Below, one piece after another: positions 1-7,909 of a stretch of DNA of 64,000 bases (position 1 is the stretch's first letter; every line of letters begins with the position of its first letter). The notes under the pieces are model-generated. The model did not search any database, had not been told where the DNA came from, and was given only the letters and a program-made list of their open reading frames with translations. Origin of the DNA: Shinella curvata (lineage in GTDB: Bacteria; Pseudomonadota; Alphaproteobacteria; Rhizobiales; Rhizobiaceae); NCBI RefSeq assembly GCF_022899935.1, contig NZ_JALJCJ010000002.1, forward strand, positions 186,001-250,000, written 5' to 3'. A program made the position numbers and the translations under genes.

Positions 1-506
1 TCGAGCAGATCCCGCAGGCGCGGCGAAAGTGCCTCCTCCTCCAGCATGCGAAACCCGAGCCGCTCGTAGAACGGGCAATTCCAGGGAATGGTGCGGAAGG
101 TGGTGAGCGTGACGGCCTCGAGGCCTTGCCGCGTTGCGCTGTCGATCGCGTATGCGATCAGCTTGCGGCCGATGCCGAAACCCTGATGCAGGTGGTCGAC
201 GGAGATTTCGCAGATATGCAGGTCCCGGCCGGAAATCTCCGCGCTCAGGAAGCCGAGCGGATGATCGCCATCATCGACGGCCACCCAGTTCGTTCCGGCC
301 GCAAGGAGCGCGTGATGCACCTCCGCACTCTGCACCTCGCCGACCGCAAGCCAGGAAAAGGCTTCGATCAGCCGAAAAGCCTGCGCGGCCGAGCGCTCGA
401 TCTGGCGCAGCGCCTCTACATCGGCGTCGCGTACAGGGCGGATCGTCACGCCGGTCGGGCCGGACTTGACGAGGGGAACGCCGTCCAGCGGCAGCTGCGT
501 TACCAT
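1..506 (-). CDS. GNAT-family N-acetyltransferase (C-terminus cut by window edge)
   Basis: Predicted acetyl-CoA-dependent N-acetyltransferase; the substrate cannot be told. About 168 residues are visible from the ATG at 506, and the reading frame runs off the left edge. The acetyl-CoA-binding segment reads HQGFGIGRKLI (an R/Q-x-x-G-x-G/A type motif), preceded by a beta-strand ICEISVD and followed by WNCPFYERLGFR, which matches GNAT motif B. The start overlaps the stop of the upstream LysR gene by 7 bases, so the two are probably co-transcribed and translationally coupled. The family call is firm; the role is unknown. Confidence 0.85.
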   Translation of the reverse strand, partial: MVTQLPLDGVPLVKSGPTGVTIRPVRDADVEALRQIERSAAQAFRLIEAFSWLAVGEVQSAEVHHALLAAGTNWVAVDDGDHPLGFLSAEISGRDLHICEISVDHLHQGFGIGRKLIAYAIDSATRQGLEAVTLTTFRTIPWNCPFYERLGFRMLEEEALSPRLRDLL

Positions 507-1453
507 CCCGGCAGGATATTCCCGGTCCGCAGGCGCGCCACGCGCGGGAAGACTTTAACATCCGCCTCCGGCAGCTCATCGGCCGCCGCCAACGGCGTGA
601 TGTTGTCGAGGCAGGCGGTGATGTGGCTGGTGATGGCATTTGACAGCGACGGCGAAAGGCCCGGCCGGCGCATGATGCCGATCTGGACGGGGGCAAGCGG
701 CGGAAAACCGTCCGCCTGCGTCAGCACCTTCATGCCGGGTCGCAGCGCTGATTCCGGCAGCACCGAGACGGCCATGCCGGCCATTACCGCCGCCGCGACG
801 ACGGTGGAGGACCAGCTGGTGAACAGAACCTGATAGTCGCGCCCGACGGAATCGAGCGCCGCGCAGGCGATCTGCCGCCACTGGCAATCCCGCCGCCCCA
901 CGGCAAGCGGCACTGGCGCGTTTTCCGGCAGCGGATGATTGGCCGACATCACCCAGCAGAGCGGCTCGGTGCGCACCACGTCCGAATGGCGCTGGCGCGG
1001 ATTGTGTGTCACCAGCGCGATGTCAAGTTCGCCCTTGGCCATCTTCTCCGCGAGGTCCACCGAGGGCTCGCAGACGATGTAGAGCTCGACATTCGGATGG
1101 GTTTTCGCAAACCGCATGATGATCTCAGGCATGTAGCGGTCGGCATAGTCATCCGGGGTGCCGATACGCAACATGCCTTCCAGGCGGTTGTCGTCGAAGG
1201 CGGCGATCGCTTCGTTGTTGAGGCGCAGCATGCGGCGCGCGTAGTTCAACAGGCGCTCGCCCTCGGCGGTCAGGCGGTTGCCGCGCCCGTCTTTCATGAA
1301 GAGCTGTTTGCCGATGCGTTCTTCCAGACGGCGCATCTGCATGGAAACGGCTGACTGGGTCTTGAACACCCGCTCGGCCGCGCGCGTGAAACTTCCGGTA
1401 TCGGCAATCGCGACGAAGGTCTGCAGCTGGTCGATGTCTAGCGGAGCGGACAT
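500..1453 (-). CDS. LysR-family transcriptional regulator (possibly LsrB/VtlR type)
   Basis: DNA-binding regulator with an N-terminal winged HTH (about residues 5-64, core SFTRAAERVFKTQSAVSMQM) and a LysR substrate-binding domain starting near LRIGTPDDYADRY. I place the start at 1453 because GGGTGA lies five bases upstream; an in-frame start at 1465 would add MGDF. It is divergent from a DUF1127 gene and overlaps a GNAT gene downstream. A LysR gene beside a DUF1127 gene and a chemoreceptor recalls the LsrB/VtlR regulators of rhizobia and Brucella, which control small DUF1127 proteins and AbcR small RNAs. That assignment is inference from context and HTH style, not proven by sequence comparison. 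Confidence 0.9.
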   Translation of the reverse strand: MSAPLDIDQLQTFVAIADTGSFTRAAERVFKTQSAVSMQMRRLEERIGKQLFMKDGRGNRLTAEGERLLNYARRMLRLNNEAIAAFDDNRLEGMLRIGTPDDYADRYMPEIIMRFAKTHPNVELYIVCEPSVDLAEKMAKGELDIALVTHNPRQRHSDVVRTEPLCWVMSANHPLPENAPVPLAVGRRDCQWRQIACAALDSVGRDYQVLFTSWSSTVVAAAVMAGMAVSVLPESALRPGMKVLTQADGFPPLAPVQIGIMRRPGLSPSLSNAITSHITACLDNITPLAAADELPEADVKVFPRVARLRTGNILPGW

Positions 1454-1465
1454 AAAGTCACCCAT

Positions 1466-1729
1466 AAGATTGTTTGATTGATACTATTAGAAACATTCGT
1501 TGGACTGATCAATGAGATTCTGCGAAAAAGCAATTGTTGAACGATAGGTCTCAAGTTGATCCATCGCTCGACGGGATATGCCGTCCAGCTCCGACCTCCG
1601 CCGGACGGCTCTTCTTCAACCATTATTTTTTGAACCGCCGCTCAAACCCTGTGAGCGGCGAATGATCACGGGCGTCTGCGAAGCCCCATCGAAGGACGAT
1701 GGATCGCCGAGCCGGAAAGGAGAAATGCC
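1466..1729 (+). promoter_or_regulatory. Divergent promoter region and structured leader of the DUF1127 gene
   Basis: The gap separates the LysR gene from the DUF1127 gene and must hold both promoters. Its right half is rich in hairpins: GCCGTCC/GGACGGC at 1580-1609, CGCCGCTC/GAGCGGCG at 1636-1660, and CATCG/CGATG at about 1687-1701. A T-rich run lies between the first two. The left half (1480-1560) is AT-richer and is where LysR-type sites would be expected, but I cannot assign a specific operator. The AAAGGAG ribosome-binding site of the DUF1127 gene is at 1716-1722. Confidence 0.45.
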
Positions 1730-2026
1730 ATGCGCATGATCGACCGCAAGATGGAAATCGATATCCTCGCAACGCGCCGTCCGGCCCCGAACCTCTTTGC
1801 CCGCGTCAGCAATGCCGCCGCCAAATTTGTCCGCGCATGGCAGAACCGTCGCGTGATCAACCGCCTGAATGAACTCGACGACCACCAGCTCTACGATATG
1901 GGGCTGTGCCGCAGCGACGTTCAGGACGTCCGCGCCGCATCCTTCTTCACGGATGCCGGCCTGCATCTGACGATCGCCTCGCGCGAACGCGCCCGTCGTC
2001 ACCTGCGCAGCGGCCGTCTGGATTGA
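1730..2026 (+). CDS. DUF1127 domain small protein
   Basis: A 98-residue basic protein with a DUF1127 segment in its middle (NRLNELDDHQLYDMGLCRSD, residues about 44-63), the YjiS-like motif of short alphaproteobacterial proteins linked to metabolism and RNA regulation. The start is fixed by AAAGGAG seven bases upstream. The N- and C-terminal extensions (about 38 and 30 residues) make it longer than the ~50-residue stand-alone members. It is divergent from a LysR gene that is the obvious candidate regulator. Biochemical function is not known. Confidence 0.88.
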   Translation: MRMIDRKMEIDILATRRPAPNLFARVSNAAAKFVRAWQNRRVINRLNELDDHQLYDMGLCRSDVQDVRAASFFTDAGLHLTIASRERARRHLRSGRLD

Positions 2027-2075
2027 TTTTCGATGGTGCCAGCCTGGCTCCCGGGGTGGCGCCACAGCATTGATG

Positions 2076-2118
2076 CAATTCCGGACGCAAAACCGCCTCA
2101 CGCGTTTGCTGGAATTGT
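2076..2118. repeat. Rhizobial-type intergenic palindromic repeat (copy 1)
   Basis: Imperfect inverted repeat with arms AATTCC (2077-2082) plus GCAAA, answered by TTTGC (2105-2109) plus GGAATT (2111-2116). The pattern CAATTCCGGACGCAAAACCG resembles a family of short intergenic repeats common in Rhizobium and Agrobacterium chromosomes (recalled, not searched). It could also be the first hairpin of the small-RNA candidate described next. Confidence 0.5.
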
Positions 2119-2159
2119 TTGACTTCCCCGCAGGGTGAGAGCCAATAACCCTGCCGCTT

Positions 2160-2199
2160 GCCCGGCGTGCGACTCCCAAGGTCCGCGTCGGGCATTTTT
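2160..2199 (+). terminator. Rho-independent terminator
   Basis: A ten-pair stem, GCCCGGCGTG with CGCGTCGGGC (two G-U pairs), followed directly by ATTTTTC. It ends a plus-strand transcript from the DUF1127 gene or from a small RNA just upstream. Confidence 0.65.
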
Positions 2200-2222
2200 C
2201 ATTCATTTCTCGCCAGATCCAC

Positions 2223-2237
2223 TTTACCTAAGGTAAA
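2223..2237. promoter_or_regulatory. 15-bp perfect palindrome upstream of the chemoreceptor gene
   Basis: TTTACCT-A-AGGTAAA is a perfect inverted repeat around one base, about 110 bases before the chemoreceptor start. It sits in an AT-rich patch just after the terminator at 2160-2199, so it belongs to the promoter region of the chemoreceptor gene. It looks like an operator for a dimeric regulator; the binding protein is not known to me. Confidence 0.4.
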
Positions 2238-2348
2238 CCCCGCTCGGCTACCGTTCAGCTGGCAGCCGCGAAAACCACGTTCGCGGGCATGATGCTGTCT
2301 GCCGATCCGGATGAGCCGGACCAACACCTTGTTGCTGGACGGATCGCC

Positions 2349-4598
2349 ATGCGGATTTCGCGTAAACTGCCCCTTGCTGCTGCCGTGCTCACGCTTCTTT
2401 CCATCGGCGCCGCCAGCGCCGTGTCGCTGGTCGTGTCGGGTGAAACCGTCACCGGGCAAGTGATGCAGAAGCTGGAGGCGACGGCCGATGGCCGGCGCAA
2501 CGAGGCGCGCGCCTATCTCGACGGCATGAAGCTCGATCTGATCAGCCTTGCCTCGGCCATGCCGACGACGCAGGCCTTCTACGGCTTTGCCGGCGCCTGG
2601 GGCGCTCTCGGCAAGGACCCGGCAGGCGAACTGCATGACCGTTACATCAAGAACAATCCGAACCCGCCGGGCGAGCGCGCATTGCTCGATACCGCGAAGA
2701 AGGACAATTTCGACCGTTCGCACAAGCAGTATCACGTCACCTTCCGCAAGCACCTGGAATCGCAGGGCTATGCCGATCTCTACATGATCGATCCCAAGGG
2801 CAACGTGCTCTATTCCGTGTCGAAGGCCGAGGACTTCGGCACGAACGTTCTGACCGGTCCCTACAAGGACAGCGGCCTGACGGCTGCGTTCAACGATGCC
2901 ATGGCGCTGAAGGAGCCGGGCAAGATCGTCTTCTCGGATTTCTCCGAATATGCCGCACTTGGCGGCGCACCGGCCGCCTTCGCTGCCGCGCCCATCACCA
3001 TGAACGGCCGTACGCTCGGCATCATGGCGATCCGCGTGCCGAACGCCAAGATCGACGCCATCTTCGGCAACAGCAAGGGCCTTGGCGAGACCGGTGAAAC
3101 GGTGCTGGTGCGCGGCGACGGCACGGTGCTGACCGATTCCGCCCGCACACCGGAAGCCGATGCCTTGCAGATCCGCCTCGATATCGCCGGCCTGCCGGTC
3201 GGCAGCGAAACCTATGGCGTCATCAAGGATGCCTCCGGCGCGGATCTCTATGCCGCAGCCTCGCCGTTGTCCTTCGGCGGCGCCGAATGGTCTGTCATCG
3301 CCAAGATGTCGAAGGCTGAAGCCACGGCCGGCCTGATGCGCGGCACGTTTATCGTGCTGGGTCTCACGGCGGCAATCATCGGCCTTGCCATTCTGGCAGC
3401 CATTCTGTTCTCCCGCGCTTTGACGCGGCCGATCCACCAGCTGGTGAAGGCGATGACGGAGCTTGCCGCCGGCAACACCGACATTGCCCTGCCGAAGGAA
3501 AACCGTGCCGACGAGATCGGCGACATGGTGCGCTCCGTCGCCGTCTTCCGTGCCGCCGTGCTGGAAAAGGAAGCGCTGGAACGTGCGACGGCCGAAAACC
3601 GCGATCATGCCGCCCGCGAACAGCAGGCGCAGGAAGCGGCCAAGGCCGAGCAGGAGCGGCAGGTGCAGGATGCCGTCGAAACGCTCGGTGCCGCGCTGGA
3701 ACGCCTCTCCGCCGGCGACCTCTCCACCGTCATCCAGCATGAATTCGCCGAAGGGCTGGACGAGCTACGCGTCGATTTCAACACCTCGGTGCGCCGCCTT
3801 GCCGAAACCATCGCCGCCGTCTCCTACAATGCCCGCTCGATCGACGGCAAGGTCGCCCATGTCGATACCGCCACCCGCGACATCGCCGCGCGTACGGAAA
3901 GCCAGGTCGAGGCGCTGGAGCGCACGACCGAAGCCGTCAGCCAGATGATGCAGGCGATCCGCAGCTCCACCGAGCGCGCCGATCAGGCCTCGCGCATGGC
4001 GACGGAGGCCAAGGGCAGCACGGACCTGTCCGGCCGCGTCGTCTCGCATGCGGTATCCGCGATGGAGCGCATCGAAGGCGCGTCGCGCGAAATCTCAAGC
4101 ATCATCAATGTCATCGACGAGATCGCCTTCCAGACGAACCTTCTGGCGCTGAATGCCGGGGTGGAAGCGGCAAGGGCAGGGGAAGCCGGCAAGGGCTTCG
4201 CGGTCGTCGCGCAGGAGGTGCGCGAACTGGCGCAGCGTTCGGCCAATGCCGCCAAGGACATCAAGGCGCTGATCACCAAGTCGGGCGTCGAGGTGGCCAA
4301 GGGTGTCGATCTCGTGCAGCAGACCGGTGCGGCTTTGTCGGGCATTGCCGAGCAGGTGACGCGCATCAACGACCACATCCATTCGATTGCCGCCGCCGCG
4401 AACCAGCAATCGTCCAGCCTCGGCGATATCAGCCGCTCGATGAATGCGATGGAGCAGGTGACGGCGCAGAACCGTCAGGCGGTCTCGCAAACGGCGGCCG
4501 GCATGTCCGGCCTTGCGGGCGACACCCGCTCGCTCGCCGCTATTGTTGAACGCTTCAATGTGCCGGCCGAGGCGGGCCGCACGCGGGCTGCGGCGTAA
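2349..4598 (+). CDS. Methyl-accepting chemotaxis protein (Cache-type sensor)
   Basis: Transmembrane chemoreceptor of about 749 residues. A first membrane segment lies at residues ~8-30, followed by a ~300-residue periplasmic region of the double-Cache kind (YADLYMIDPKGNVLYSVSK; LVRGDGTVLTDS). The second membrane segment is at ~332-355, then HAMP and a long cytoplasmic coiled coil. The signalling tip EIAFQTNLLALNAGVEAARA is at about residue 591. I start at ATG 2349 because the membrane anchor begins there; an ATG 60 bases upstream would add a non-signal-like leader. No C-terminal NWETF-type pentapeptide is visible. The ligand is unknown; it feeds CheA/CheW encoded elsewhere. Confidence 0.95.
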   Translation: MRISRKLPLAAAVLTLLSIGAASAVSLVVSGETVTGQVMQKLEATADGRRNEARAYLDGMKLDLISLASAMPTTQAFYGFAGAWGALGKDPAGELHDRYIKNNPNPPGERALLDTAKKDNFDRSHKQYHVTFRKHLESQGYADLYMIDPKGNVLYSVSKAEDFGTNVLTGPYKDSGLTAAFNDAMALKEPGKIVFSDFSEYAALGGAPAAFAAAPITMNGRTLGIMAIRVPNAKIDAIFGNSKGLGETGETVLVRGDGTVLTDSARTPEADALQIRLDIAGLPVGSETYGVIKDASGADLYAAASPLSFGGAEWSVIAKMSKAEATAGLMRGTFIVLGLTAAIIGLAILAAILFSRALTRPIHQLVKAMTELAAGNTDIALPKENRADEIGDMVRSVAVFRAAVLEKEALERATAENRDHAAREQQAQEAAKAEQERQVQDAVETLGAALERLSAGDLSTVIQHEFAEGLDELRVDFNTSVRRLAETIAAVSYNARSIDGKVAHVDTATRDIAARTESQVEALERTTEAVSQMMQAIRSSTERADQASRMATEAKGSTDLSGRVVSHAVSAMERIEGASREISSIINVIDEIAFQTNLLALNAGVEAARAGEAGKGFAVVAQEVRELAQRSANAAKDIKALITKSGVEVAKGVDLVQQTGAALSGIAEQVTRINDHIHSIAAAANQQSSSLGDISRSMNAMEQVTAQNRQAVSQTAAGMSGLAGDTRSLAAIVERFNVPAEAGRTRAAA

Positions 4599-4601
4599 GC
4601 C

Positions 4602-5441
4602 TCAGCCCTTCTGGCCGGTCGTGTCCATGCCGTTGCGCATCGTCTCGAAGATCGATTCGATGTTGCGCTGGTAGTCCTTCTGCATGTCGAGACCGGTGTC
4701 GAACATGGTGTTGACGAGAGTCTTCAGCGAAGCCGCCGGTGTTGCCTCTGGGGCCGCAGCCTTTTCGCTTGCCGTCGGCTGGCCGGCCATGCTGCCCATC
4801 ATGTCCTGAAACGCCTTGGCGAAGGGGTTGTCGGTGAAGGGATTGGCGGGCGCTTCGTCCTTCTTCTTGCCGAAGAATTCCTGTGCGGCCTGCGTGAACG
4901 GATTGTCGGTGAAGGGGTTCACCGGCTCCGGCTTCTTGGCAAAACCCGTCGCCTCAGCCCATTGCTGCATCATGTCGGCGAAGGGATTGGCCTGCGCAGC
5001 GCCCGCGCCGGGGAAGAACGGCGCAAACGACTGCTTGAAGATGCCGCCCATCAGCGTGCTCGCCATGACCGGAAGCATCTGCTTGTAGATTTCCTGGCCG
5101 ATGCCGGTCATCTGCGCCGCCTGGTCGGCGATGGCGCGGGACACATCCTTGTTGCCGAAGAGATGGCCGAGAATGCTGTTTCCTTCGGCAAGGCCCTGCG
5201 GGGTGAAAGCCTTGGAGACGTCCTCAAAATATTTGGCGTGTTCGCCCGTGGTCAGCGCCGTCATGAAGGCCGCCATGTCATAGGGATTGGCGGCGTTGCG
5301 CTTGAAGCCCTCGGAAAAGGCCGGCATCAGCGCGGCAACGGCCTTGGCGGCCTGTTCCTGCGCAAGCCCGAACTGGCGTGCCATGGTCTCCACGGCATTG
5401 CCGTTCTGCGCCTGCATCATCATGTCGTAAAGCGAAAGCAT
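4602..5441 (-). CDS. DUF937 domain protein
   Basis: A 279-residue cytosolic protein with an N-terminal helical DUF937-type region (LYDMMMQAQNGNAVETMARQ onward; ALMPAFSEGFKRN). Its middle is low-complexity with the phrase NPFTDNPF occurring twice, around residues 170-205. A strong ribosome-binding site (GGGGAAGGA) lies eight bases upstream of the ATG at 5441. It is convergent with the chemoreceptor gene, with only three bases between the stops. Function unknown; no catalytic motif is visible. Confidence 0.85.
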   Translation of the reverse strand: MLSLYDMMMQAQNGNAVETMARQFGLAQEQAAKAVAALMPAFSEGFKRNAANPYDMAAFMTALTTGEHAKYFEDVSKAFTPQGLAEGNSILGHLFGNKDVSRAIADQAAQMTGIGQEIYKQMLPVMASTLMGGIFKQSFAPFFPGAGAAQANPFADMMQQWAEATGFAKKPEPVNPFTDNPFTQAAQEFFGKKKDEAPANPFTDNPFAKAFQDMMGSMAGQPTASEKAAAPEATPAASLKTLVNTMFDTGLDMQKDYQRNIESIFETMRNGMDTTGQKG

Positions 5442-5478
5442 TTTGGTGTCCTTCCCCCCGAGCGTTTCCGCGGGCCGT

Positions 5479-5549
5479 GGAAATGCTCTGATTTTTTGTT
5501 ATCGCATTGTCCGGGCCGAAGCGGTAACGCTTCAGCTGGAAATGCTCTG
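5479..5549. repeat. Rhizobial intergenic repeat (copy 2) with 12-bp direct repeats
   Basis: GGAAATGCTCTG occurs twice in the same orientation, at 5479-5490 and 5538-5549. They flank a palindrome GAAGCG-GTAA-CGCTTC at 5518-5533. On the minus strand this reads AGAGCATTTCC...GAAGCG..., a common rhizobial intergenic mosaic repeat (recalled). It lies between the DUF937 gene and gshA and is related to the element at 58204-58233. Confidence 0.6.
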
Positions 5550-5617
5550 CAGGCACATGCATGTGCCTGCACTATAACGGGAATTCTATCCACGCAAACC
5601 GCTTTTTGGCGTGATGC

Positions 5618-6991
5618 TCAGTACTGGTAGTCCGTGAAGACCGGCTCGACGGAACCGTTCCAGCGGCCGTTGTAGAGCGCCAGCATGTCCTCGGCGAGCG
5701 TCGCCTTCTTGGCCAGCACTTCATCCAGCGGGGCAAGGAAGATCGTCTCGTCCACGCCGTCGCCATTCAGGCGGGCGCGGGCGGCGAGGCCCTGGCGCGA
5801 GATCGAAACCACTTCGCGGGCGACGTCGATCAGCGGCTTGCCGCGGAAGTCGGCCTTGAGGCCTTGTGCGGGGACCGCATCGCGCAATGCGGAGACTTCC
5901 TCGACCGTCCAATCGCGCGTCAGGCTTTCGGCGGCATCGAGCGCGCCGTCGTCATAGAGCAGGCCGACCCAGAAGGCCGGCAGGGCACAGATGCGGCGCC
6001 ACGGGCCGCCATCGGCGCCGCGCATTTCAAGGAAGCGCTTCAAGCGCACATCCGGGAAGAGCGTCGAGAGGTGGTTGGTCCAGTCGCCGATATTGGGTTC
6101 GTAGTCCGCGATCTCGCCCTTCAGCGCGCCGTTCATGAACTGGCGGAAGGTGACGTGGGTGCAGTCGTGATACTTGCCGTCGCGCACGACGAAATACATG
6201 GGAACGTCGAGCGCCCATTCGACATAGTTCTCGAAGCCGAAATCCGGCTTGAAGGCGAACGGGATGAGGCCGGCGCGGTTGTTGTCGGTGTCGCGCCAGA
6301 TGTCGCCGCGCCAGGAGAGCAGGCCGTTCGGCTTGCCGTCGGTGAAGGGCGAGGAGGCGAAGAGCGCAGTCGCCATGGACTGCAGCTTCAGCGATACCTG
6401 CATCTTGCGGCGCATGTCGACTTCCGAGGAGAAGTCGAGGTTCACCTGGATCGTGCAGGTGCGATACATCATATCGAGACCCTGGCTGCCGACCTTCGGC
6501 ATGTAGCGGGTCATGATGTCGTAGCGGCTTTTCGGCATGCGGGGCGTTTCGGGGAACGTCCATTTCGGGCTGCCGCCCATGCCGAGGAAACGGATGCCGA
6601 GTGGCTCGGCGATCTCGCGCAGCGTTGCGAGGTGCTGGTTGGATTCCTTGCAGGTCTGGTGCAGCGTTTCGAGCGGCGCGCCCGAAAGCTCGAACTGGCC
6701 GCCGGGCTCTAGCGAGATCGCGCCCATGCCGGAGGGTTCGGCAAGACCGATGATGTGGCCGGCGTCGATGATCGGCTCCCAGCCGGTCTTTTCCTGCATG
6801 CCGTTCAGCAGCGCGGAAATGCTGGCATCGCCAAAATAGGGAACGGGACTGTTATCGGCCGTAAAGAAGACGAATTTCTCGTGCTCGGTGCCGATGCGGA
6901 ACCTTTCCTTCGGCTTGTTGCCGTCGGCGAGGTATTCCGCCATGTCCGCGACGGTGCGGATCGGCGTCTGGTCGGTGGTATCACGGGCCAT
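5618..6991 (-). CDS. gshA: Glutamate--cysteine ligase (plant/alphaproteobacterial type)
   Basis: Catalyses the ATP-dependent joining of L-glutamate and L-cysteine, the first step of glutathione synthesis, in the cytosol. At 457 residues it has the length of the plant-like GCS2 family rather than the larger enterobacterial GshA. Recognisable segments are FRIGTEHEKFVFF, MGAISLEPGGQFELSGAPL (glutamate/ATP site), FLGMGGSPKWTFPETPRMPK and YDIMTRYMPKVGSQGLDMMY. It follows rsmE on the same strand after 170 bases, an order common in rhizobia. A separate promoter in that gap is possible. Confidence 0.96.
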   Translation of the reverse strand: MARDTTDQTPIRTVADMAEYLADGNKPKERFRIGTEHEKFVFFTADNSPVPYFGDASISALLNGMQEKTGWEPIIDAGHIIGLAEPSGMGAISLEPGGQFELSGAPLETLHQTCKESNQHLATLREIAEPLGIRFLGMGGSPKWTFPETPRMPKSRYDIMTRYMPKVGSQGLDMMYRTCTIQVNLDFSSEVDMRRKMQVSLKLQSMATALFASSPFTDGKPNGLLSWRGDIWRDTDNNRAGLIPFAFKPDFGFENYVEWALDVPMYFVVRDGKYHDCTHVTFRQFMNGALKGEIADYEPNIGDWTNHLSTLFPDVRLKRFLEMRGADGGPWRRICALPAFWVGLLYDDGALDAAESLTRDWTVEEVSALRDAVPAQGLKADFRGKPLIDVAREVVSISRQGLAARARLNGDGVDETIFLAPLDEVLAKKATLAEDMLALYNGRWNGSVEPVFTDYQY

Positions 6992-7161
6992 GGGCGTCTT
7001 CTTCTGAACGGATGGCGCCCGGCGGAACGTCGGGCATGGGAGGGTGCTTGGACCGGAAATAGATGCGGTGCAAGCGAATTCCTTTCAAGGCAGATTCAAA
7101 AAATCCCATTCGACTTTTCAGGAAAAATCTTCCTTGTGCATCGGCCCCGACGCAAAATTGC

Positions 7162-7899
7162 CTAATGCCAATCGCCGATCGCCGCCTGGATGACCGCCAT
7201 GGCCGCGACCGCCGCCGTATCGGCGCGCAGGATGCGCGGGCCGAGCGGAATGGGCGTGACGAAATCGAGATTGCGCAGCAACGTGCGTTCCTCGTCGGAA
7301 AACCCGCCTTCCGGCCCGACGAGCAGGGCCAGCTTGCGCTCCTTGATGCCTTGCAGCACCGGCAGCGGGTTCTGGCTGCCATGGCCCTCGTCGCAGAAGA
7401 TGATGCGGCGCTCGTGCGGCCAGTCGGCAAGCAGGTCGTCCAGCTTGCGCGGCGCGGCAACGGTGGGGATGGCAAGGATGCCGCACTGTTCCGCAGCCTC
7501 GGTCGCATTCGCCTCCAGCCGCTCGATGCTGGTGATCTTGCCTTGCACATGCTGGGTCATGACGGGTTGCAGCACGCCTGCCCCCATCTCGACGGCCTTC
7601 TGCACGAGATAATCCAGCCGGCCGACCTTCAGGGGCGCGAAGAGATAGTGCAGGTCCGAGGGCGCCGGCTGTGGCCGGGTCTGTTCGGTCGGCGTCAAAA
7701 GCAGGCGCTTGCGGGTCGGCAGCGACAGCGTGGCATGCCACTCGCCGTCGCGCCCGTTGAACAGCAGCACCGCATCGCCGTCGCCCATGCGCAGCACATT
7801 GGTGAGGTAGTGGAAATGGTCCTTCGAGGCCTCGAAGGCCTGGCCCGCGGCAAGGGCGCCGCCGACGAAGAGCCGCTGCATCCGGTAATTGGCACGCAT
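7162..7899 (-). CDS. rsmE: 16S rRNA (uracil1498-N3)-methyltransferase
   Basis: SPOUT-class enzyme that methylates U1498 of 16S rRNA using S-adenosylmethionine. The 245-residue length fits RsmE. It has an N-terminal PUA-like region ([27 protein letters not shown]) and the knotted C-terminal core with [13 protein letters not shown] and [12 protein letters not shown], which forms the AdoMet site. An alternative start six codons in (MQRLFVG) is possible. It lies ten bases after the phosphate transporter gene and precedes gshA on the same strand. Confidence 0.96.
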   Translation of the reverse strand: MRANYRMQRLFVGGALAAGQAFEASKDHFHYLTNVLRMGDGDAVLLFNGRDGEWHATLSLPTRKRLLLTPTEQTRPQPAPSDLHYLFAPLKVGRLDYLVQKAVEMGAGVLQPVMTQHVQGKITSIERLEANATEAAEQCGILAIPTVAAPRKLDDLLADWPHERRIIFCDEGHGSQNPLPVLQGIKERKLALLVGPEGGFSDEERTLLRNLDFVTPIPLGPRILRADTAAVAAMAVIQAAIGDWH

Positions 7900-7909
7900 G
7901 ATCTTGATC

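Larger units (their letters stand above)
2076..2199 (+). ncRNA. Possible small RNA or structured 3' UTR
   Basis: Between the DUF1127 gene and the chemoreceptor the plus strand can fold into three successive hairpins: 2076-2118; GCAGGG/CCCTGC at 2130-2154; and a terminator stem at 2160-2193 followed by five Ts. No open frame of quality covers it. The loops contain C-rich stretches (CTTCCCC at 2123-2129, CTCCCA at 2173-2178) that could pair with ribosome-binding sites. It may be an independent trans-acting small RNA or the 3' UTR of the DUF1127 mRNA. In Sinorhizobium meliloti the AbcR (alpha-r15) RNAs lie beside the LysR gene lsrB (recalled), which makes this position suggestive, but I cannot confirm homology. 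Confidence 0.35.

Noticed and set aside
1616..2206. A 196-codon minus-strand frame opposite the DUF1127 gene
   Set aside because: It covers the hairpin-rich leader and the DUF1127 gene, which has a DUF1127 motif and a good ribosome-binding site; the antisense frame has neither.
2199..3740. A 513-codon minus-strand frame opposite the chemoreceptor
   Set aside because: Antisense to a chemoreceptor with full membrane and signalling features.
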